Shown: piece after piece, positions 27,389 through 30,900 of the stretch | Layout: every line of letters begins with the position of its first letter | How positions within the stretch are numbered: the stretch's first letter is position 1 | DNA from: a virus | DNA: 30,900 nt | IMG/VR virus record: IMGVR_UViG_3300009160_000113 | Span: 1-30,900 of that record | Strand: one strand, 5' to 3' | The notes under the pieces: model-generated | Told to the model about the DNA's origin: nothing | Databases searched by the model: none | What the model saw: only the letters and a program-made list of their open reading frames with translations | Program-made: the position numbers and the translations under genes

Positions 27389-27574
27389 CTAAGACTCTAA
27401 TTGTCTGCCTATTTGTGCAGCTTTCTTTCTTACCTTGTCTGCTGATTCTATGGTATGTTCAATTGATTGTTGAAAGGATTTGCACATTTTGCAGAGATCG
27501 AGCATATCTGGATATTTAGCCCATGCTGCTCTATTTGTCTCTATTGAACATGTCTTGCACATTGGAGTATTCAT
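27389..27574 (-). CDS. Small zinc-binding protein
   Basis: This 61-residue protein has C-x2-C pairs (MCKTCSIE and LCKMCKS) and a helical C-terminus (TIESADKVRKKAAQIGRQ). Function unknown. Confidence 0.68.
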   Translation of the reverse strand: MNTPMCKTCSIETNRAAWAKYPDMLDLCKMCKSFQQSIEHTIESADKVRKKAAQIGRQLES

Positions 27575-27666
27575 GTTATGTCTTTCTATAGTAAACGAGG
27601 ATGTTTATCCCTATAGTACTATTGTACTCTATTGGATCCCCGCCTAAAGGCTAATGGCTAGGGCTA

Positions 27667-28698
27667 TCACTCATCTCTTCCAACCAGATACTCCCTCTTA
27701 AATTTAAAAAAATTAGATAGGTCTATGCCTATTTTATCATAATACTGAGCAATCGATTCCTTATTTGGTGCTCCCCAATACCCAAGGTATTCTCCAGAAA
27801 ATATTTGAGACTGATAATAGGCTGACTTTCTTTCATCGTATACACCAATCCTGCCCCTACTTAAAGCTCTCCAGTCATTATCAGATAAAAGCTTTCCATC
27901 GTTAAACTTATCTTTAGTCCAGGCTATACATTTTTTAATTCCAAACATCCTGTAGCCTCTAGTACCTGCTCTAAAAGATAGATTAGTCTGATCTCCATTA
28001 AAAGGATTAGTTGGATCGTGCATTATCTCACGAGCAAAGGCAAAGTTTGTGAACATGAATGAAGCATGTATTAATCCATGCTCAACAAAATCTTGGCCAT
28101 CTTTCCAGTTCATGCCACTTCCTTCAATAAAAGGGTGCTCTATCATTTCTTCGCTGTGAGTTGTACTATTAATATGGTCAGAAGAGTTAACAGTTATAAT
28201 CCTTATTGCCAATGAGCCAAAGTTTTCTTCAGTCTTAAAGTTTAATGGATCTATCTGCACACCGCTAAATCCATGCAATAATACTTCTTTATTTGGTCCA
28301 TCTATCCATCTCGGAGGACATGCAGATATTATAGGCTTATCGCAAACCTTTAGCAAATCTTTGTAGTGCTTCTTGAGAGTAGTATCCCAGCCTTTTTCAA
28401 AAATATTATGTGCATCAACTTGGAGCAAATACTCATGATCCCTATGGTTCATCATAGAAGCCATAAGTCTACCAATCCCAGTTCCTAATGGACGTTCATG
28501 CTTTATCTCTACATAGTTTATTCTTGGATTATTGAATATTGGATCTGACAAAAAGTCTTTTTCATCTATAACTGTGTTAGCAATTCCAAAATATAATAGA
28601 TCTGGGCTATCTGCATTTTCAAGTGCGCTTTTAATTGTTTGAACTAAGAATTCTTCTTTACATGCGGCTATAGATATATAAATTGTTTCTTCTATCAC
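27667..28698 (-). CDS. GlcNAc-transferase-like glycosyltransferase
   Basis: This 343-residue protein fits the Skp1-type GlcNAc-transferase family (PF11397-like, GT-A fold): IYISIAACKEEFLVQTIKSA at the start, LGTGIGRLMASMM, the metal-binding EYLLQVDAHNIFEKGWD (acidic D-x-H, residues 93-97) and a late FNGDQTNLSFRAGTRGYRMF segment. It would transfer a sugar from a nucleotide donor to an unknown acceptor, possibly a phage structural protein or host surface glycan. It overlaps the upstream membrane gene by 4 bases. Confidence 0.82.
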   Translation of the reverse strand: MIEETIYISIAACKEEFLVQTIKSALENADSPDLLYFGIANTVIDEKDFLSDPIFNNPRINYVEIKHERPLGTGIGRLMASMMNHRDHEYLLQVDAHNIFEKGWDTTLKKHYKDLLKVCDKPIISACPPRWIDGPNKEVLLHGFSGVQIDPLNFKTEENFGSLAIRIITVNSSDHINSTTHSEEMIEHPFIEGSGMNWKDGQDFVEHGLIHASFMFTNFAFAREIMHDPTNPFNGDQTNLSFRAGTRGYRMFGIKKCIAWTKDKFNDGKLLSDNDWRALSRGRIGVYDERKSAYYQSQIFSGEYLGYWGAPNKESIAQYYDKIGIDLSNFFKFKREYLVGRDE

Positions 28699-28922
28699 AA
28701 ATGAATCTCATTTACAGGTTCTTTTGACCAGTGTATATATGATCTAATATAGACTATTGCATAGGCAATTGCTGAGGCTATAAATCCATATTGTTTTGTA
28801 ATTAGAGCATACGTTATCCATAGGCATTCATTAAATAGAAGAATGAACCATCCCCATATAGTCTTTCTACCTACAAAGTAGATACCTGTTACGCCTATAA
28901 TAGCTAATATCCATGACCACAT
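28695..28922 (-). CDS. Small three-helix membrane protein
   Basis: This 75-residue protein has about three membrane segments (WILAIIGVTGIYFVG, then WGWFILLFNECLWITYALI and FIASAIAYAIVYI). The arrangement recalls half-size transporters or PnuC-like fragments but is too short to name. Coupled by overlaps to both neighbours. Confidence 0.7.
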   Translation of the reverse strand: MWSWILAIIGVTGIYFVGRKTIWGWFILLFNECLWITYALITKQYGFIASAIAYAIVYIRSYIHWSKEPVNEIHL

Positions 28923-29068
28923 TATTTAGGCTCCCCGCCTTCTTTATCCCAGTATGGGATTCCATCTTCATCATAATCAGAGCCTAGTCTGCTAAGCAAT
29001 TCCTGAGTGTATGGATCTATTTTCCATGCGTCAAGCATGGTTTCTAGATCAGATTTATCAAAATTCAT
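28922..29068 (-). CDS. 48-residue acidic protein
   Basis: A short frame (MNFDKSDLETMLDAWKIDPY…) that ends in TAATG shared with the membrane gene downstream. It ends GIPYWDKEGGEPK. Function unknown. Confidence 0.62.
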   Translation of the reverse strand: MNFDKSDLETMLDAWKIDPYTQELLSRLGSDYDEDGIPYWDKEGGEPK

Positions 29069-29103
29069 CTCTACTTTTCGACTTCACTTTCGGTCAATAT
29101 TTA

Positions 29104-29265
29104 TTAAATTAGATCTTTAATAAATTGTACTAATTCATCACAATCACATCTATATAGTCCATGATGATTAGTCCATTCTTTATCAAAGGAGGATCCATCA
29201 TCATGTCGTTGCTGTACTTTTTGTGCTATTTCAGTAATTATTTCATCTCTAGATAAAGGTATTAT
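29104..29265 (-). CDS. Small protein with probable AUA start
   Basis: A 53-residue frame (IPLSRDEIITEIAQKVQQRH…YRCDCDELVQFIKDL) has no ATG, GTG or TTG near its beginning. The codon ATA at 29265 overlaps the upstream stop as ATAA, the same geometry as the usual ATGA, and AAAGGA lies 8 bases before it. AUA initiation is rare, so either it is a true unusual start or the gene is decaying from an ATG start. Confidence 0.48.
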   Translation of the reverse strand: MIPLSRDEIITEIAQKVQQRHDDGSSFDKEWTNHHGLYRCDCDELVQFIKDLI

Positions 29266-29429
29266 GAGTTTAATCCTTTAAATGAATGGCATTCGCATAC
29301 GCCTACTACATCATATCTACATGTATCTACTTCTGCTAAATCATTATACTTAGCTGCTTTAGTGCAGTAGTGACACTTCTGTGGCTCTTCCGCCTCTAAT
29401 GCTGCTTCAAAGTTATCGAGTATACCCAT
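29262..29429 (-). CDS. 55-residue zinc-binding protein
   Basis: This frame (MGILDNFEAALEAEEPQKCH, then YCTKAAK…VCECHS) has C-x2-C and C-x-C-x-H style metal ligands. Its start overlaps the upstream stop by one base (TGATG). Confidence 0.68.
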   Translation of the reverse strand: MGILDNFEAALEAEEPQKCHYCTKAAKYNDLAEVDTCRYDVVGVCECHSFKGLNS

Positions 29430-29662
29430 CACTTATTCCTTGGTACAAGGCTCTGTGGCCCTTCTGTGCCAAATAAAGACTTCTTTACTGGTACGCAGTT
29501 AGGGACTTTTTTACCACCCTTATCCTTCATGCCAACCTGCTTGTATCCAGTCCAGCATGCCTTTTCAAGGTTGTCCCACTTATCTTCTTCTGGGTTATCT
29601 GATTTGTATCCCTTTGAGATCTCTTCATCTGTTAAATTAATATCATTATTGTCCATAATCAT
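29429..29662 (-). CDS. Phage protein with WxGYxQVGMKxKGGKxVPNCVP motif
   Basis: This 77-residue protein carries ACWTGYKQVGMKDKGGKKVP followed by NCVP, a motif that recurs in many phage proteins, often attached to virion or head-related proteins. The start may be 29662 or ATG 29656, which lies 6 bases after a TATAAT. Function of the motif is unknown. Confidence 0.76.
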   Translation of the reverse strand: MIMDNNDINLTDEEISKGYKSDNPEEDKWDNLEKACWTGYKQVGMKDKGGKKVPNCVPVKKSLFGTEGPQSLVPRNK

Positions 29663-29663
29663 A

Positions 29664-30035
29664 TTATATCATATTCTTAGATTTATCTTTTGACACTTGC
29701 TCTAAGTATATTTTAGCTGAAATTGCAAGCTCTTCGTATGTCATTGCTGTATGCTTATGCTCTTTATCTTTTCCAAATAAGCTTTTTAGCAGCTCTATTG
29801 GGGTTATAATTTTATCTTCTGGCAAACCTCCGTGCTTATAAAGCATTTTAAGTAGTAGTCCTGCAATAAATATATCATCTGTAAATGCCGCCCAAGGAAA
29901 CAATATATCGAATGGATCAATTGGTGAAGCCAGCCAAACAACACACAAGATAGACAGAACCTTTATGTGTCTTTGTGATCTATCAAATTGTGCTCTATAC
30001 GGCTTTAATAATATCTTTAGTTTGTTATACTTCAT
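29664..30035 (-). CDS. DUF1232 (YkvA-like) membrane protein
   Basis: This 123-residue protein contains VVWLASPIDPFDILFPWAAF followed by TDDIFIAGLLLKML, matching the DUF1232 pattern (SPIDLIPDFIP…DD). The family consists of small membrane-associated proteins of unknown function. The start overlaps the end of the gene upstream. Confidence 0.8.
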   Translation of the reverse strand: MKYNKLKILLKPYRAQFDRSQRHIKVLSILCVVWLASPIDPFDILFPWAAFTDDIFIAGLLLKMLYKHGGLPEDKIITPIELLKSLFGKDKEHKHTAMTYEELAISAKIYLEQVSKDKSKNMI

Positions 30036-30168
30036 CTATTGTCTGTACCATTCTTATTTGATTTTCATGATACTGAATATGATAATCTCTTAGTTGATGT
30101 GTTACTGCACAATAGCATATTGGACAGCTGGTGATCCACTGAGATTTATCTTCCCAATGTTTAGGCAT
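30025..30168 (-). CDS. 47-residue zinc-finger-like protein
   Basis: A short frame (MPKHWEDKSQWITSCPICYC…) with CPIC plus two later His (DYHIQYH), a C2H2-like spacing. The start is coupled by TAATG to the gene upstream, and its end overlaps the DUF1232 start by 11 bases. Confidence 0.64.
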   Translation of the reverse strand: MPKHWEDKSQWITSCPICYCAVTHQLRDYHIQYHENQIRMVQTIDEV

Positions 30169-30398
30169 TAAGCTTCAGGTGAAGGAATCGGACCTTCATT
30201 ATCAGTTTCGGAAACTGCTCTACGACCATTATAGGAACCTGAACTGTCCTTGGGGACAATTCGCTTAATTTCAAGATAACAAATTGGGCACTCTCCGATA
30301 TGCAACCAATTACCTGAATCTAAGACAACCATCTCGGTTAACTTTCCTTCTACATTATTATTACAAGGAATGCAGAAAGCATTTATCTTTATTGTCAT
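30168..30398 (-). CDS. Small zinc-ribbon protein
   Basis: This 76-residue protein has FCIPCNN and ECPICYLE, a four-cysteine zinc ribbon, and a flexible tail. Coupled by TAATG on both sides. Confidence 0.73.
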   Translation of the reverse strand: MTIKINAFCIPCNNNVEGKLTEMVVLDSGNWLHIGECPICYLEIKRIVPKDSSGSYNGRRAVSETDNEGPIPSPEA

Positions 30399-30577
30399 TA
30401 CATTGGTCCGCTAAACTTTTTGCCATTCCATTCATATTTTAATCCACAATCACATTTCCAAATAGACCCAGCATGTCTTTTTTGAAGATGCGTTACGCCC
30501 ATTCTAGGTGGCTCTATAGACCAAGGCAAATCGCAAAAGTGCCCTTGTTCTCCAACTATTTTAATCCATTCACTCAT
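30398..30577 (-). CDS. 59-residue protein with CDCG motif
   Basis: The frame (MSEWIKIVGEQGHFCDLPWS, then HLQKRHAGSIWKCDCG) has a His/Cys pattern that may bind zinc (H, C, H, H, C-x-C). It overlaps the upstream gene by 8 bases. Confidence 0.67.
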   Translation of the reverse strand: MSEWIKIVGEQGHFCDLPWSIEPPRMGVTHLQKRHAGSIWKCDCGLKYEWNGKKFSGPM

Positions 30578-30842
30578 TGATATCTGCTTCCTTTAGCCAT
30601 TGATCTTCCCATAATCCAATGAGAGACTTATTGCCAATGTCATCAAAGTAGTAACGCTTGGCGTTACTATCATAGTTCCAACCATACCACATATCGCCTT
30701 CCATCCAGCTACATGATGCAATCTTCATTCCTTCTGGGTCATTAACAATTGTATCTAAATGATCATAAAGATGGACTTCATCAAAAATATATTCTCTAAG
30801 GCTTGTCCAGCTAAATATGCGTCTTGCTAGCCATTCAATCAT
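30570..30842 (-). CDS. Aromatic-rich small protein
   Basis: About 90 residues from ATG 30842 (MIEWLARRIFSWTSLREYIF…), which follows AAAAGG by 8 bases and overlaps the upstream stop by 8; a longer form from 30875 is possible. The middle is rich in Trp and Tyr (SWMEGDMWYGWNYDSNAKRYYF). Function unknown. Confidence 0.7.
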   Translation of the reverse strand: MIEWLARRIFSWTSLREYIFDEVHLYDHLDTIVNDPEGMKIASCSWMEGDMWYGWNYDSNAKRYYFDDIGNKSLIGLWEDQWLKEADINE

Positions 30843-30900
30843 CTTTTGGATCCTTTTCCCATGTAAGTTTTCCATCTTTATATACGGGCCAATATCCTAA
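30835..30900 (-). CDS. C-terminal fragment of a gene cut by right edge
   Basis: Twenty-one codons (LGYWPVYKDGKLTWEKDPKD…) and a stop are open to the window edge, overlapping the next gene by 8 bases like its neighbours. Nothing can be said about function. Confidence 0.5.
   Translation of the reverse strand, partial: LGYWPVYKDGKLTWEKDPKDD

Noticed and set aside
27600-27640. T7-like promoter core (ACTATAGGGA) on the minus strand
   Set aside because: Only the core matches, the specificity part is missing and no phage RNA polymerase is present in the window.

Overview
The window is a stretch of a low-GC double-stranded DNA phage genome. The evidence is a block of tail-fibre-like genes on the minus strand, a cell-wall lytic gene, a phage-type ribonucleotide reductase, and long chains of very small genes that overlap by 1 to 8 bases. 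Several features point to an actinobacterial host, but this is inference: cobalamin-dependent (class II) reductase, a DUF7455-like zinc protein, a TylF-type methyltransferase, an Lsr2-like mini-protein, 5' ends that look leaderless, and many Crp/GlxR-type operators. No integrase, terminase, portal, capsid or polymerase gene lies in the window, so lifestyle cannot be judged.

Layout. Bases 1-7549, minus strand: tail fibre and adhesin genes, beginning with a long fibre gene cut by the left edge, then a small membrane protein. Bases 7622-9556, minus: class II ribonucleotide reductase. Bases 9775-12536, plus: lytic transglycosylase/lysozyme-like protein, four small genes, then, behind a promoter-terminator leader, a TylF-like methyltransferase and a 2OG-Fe(II) oxygenase. 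Bases 12540-13932, minus: two unknown genes, three micro-genes and a tRNA-Ile with anticodon UAU.

Bases 14334-26662, plus: an early-type region of about 40 small genes in roughly 14 cassettes. Nearly every cassette starts with the same promoter, TGTCAG, exactly 10 bases, then a TATAAT-like -10, followed by a conserved AACGAAAGG ribosome-binding leader. Eleven of the 14 promoters carry a TGTGA-N6-TCACA type palindrome centred about 64 to 85 bases upstream of the predicted start. Gaps between cassettes also carry a nine-copy asymmetric module (TTACG, 16-17 bases, CCTGGAA-like), and three of them carry DnaA-box-like TTATCCACA pairs. The region includes a DUF932 protein, a DUF1281-like protein, tRNA-Asp(GUC), a candidate 148-base non-coding RNA and a possible stand-alone Lsr2-type DNA-binding domain.

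Bases 26663-27169: a non-coding zone between converging gene sets, with tandem terminators, two module copies, and two tandem palindrome-bearing promoters. Bases 27170-30900, minus: small zinc-ribbon proteins, a GlcNAc-transferase-like glycosyltransferase, membrane proteins, a DUF1232 protein and more micro-genes, running off the right edge.

The main candidate for something new is the promoter network: the phage appears to have placed most of its small-gene cassettes under the host cAMP-receptor-type regulator, using a stereotyped promoter of unusual geometry.
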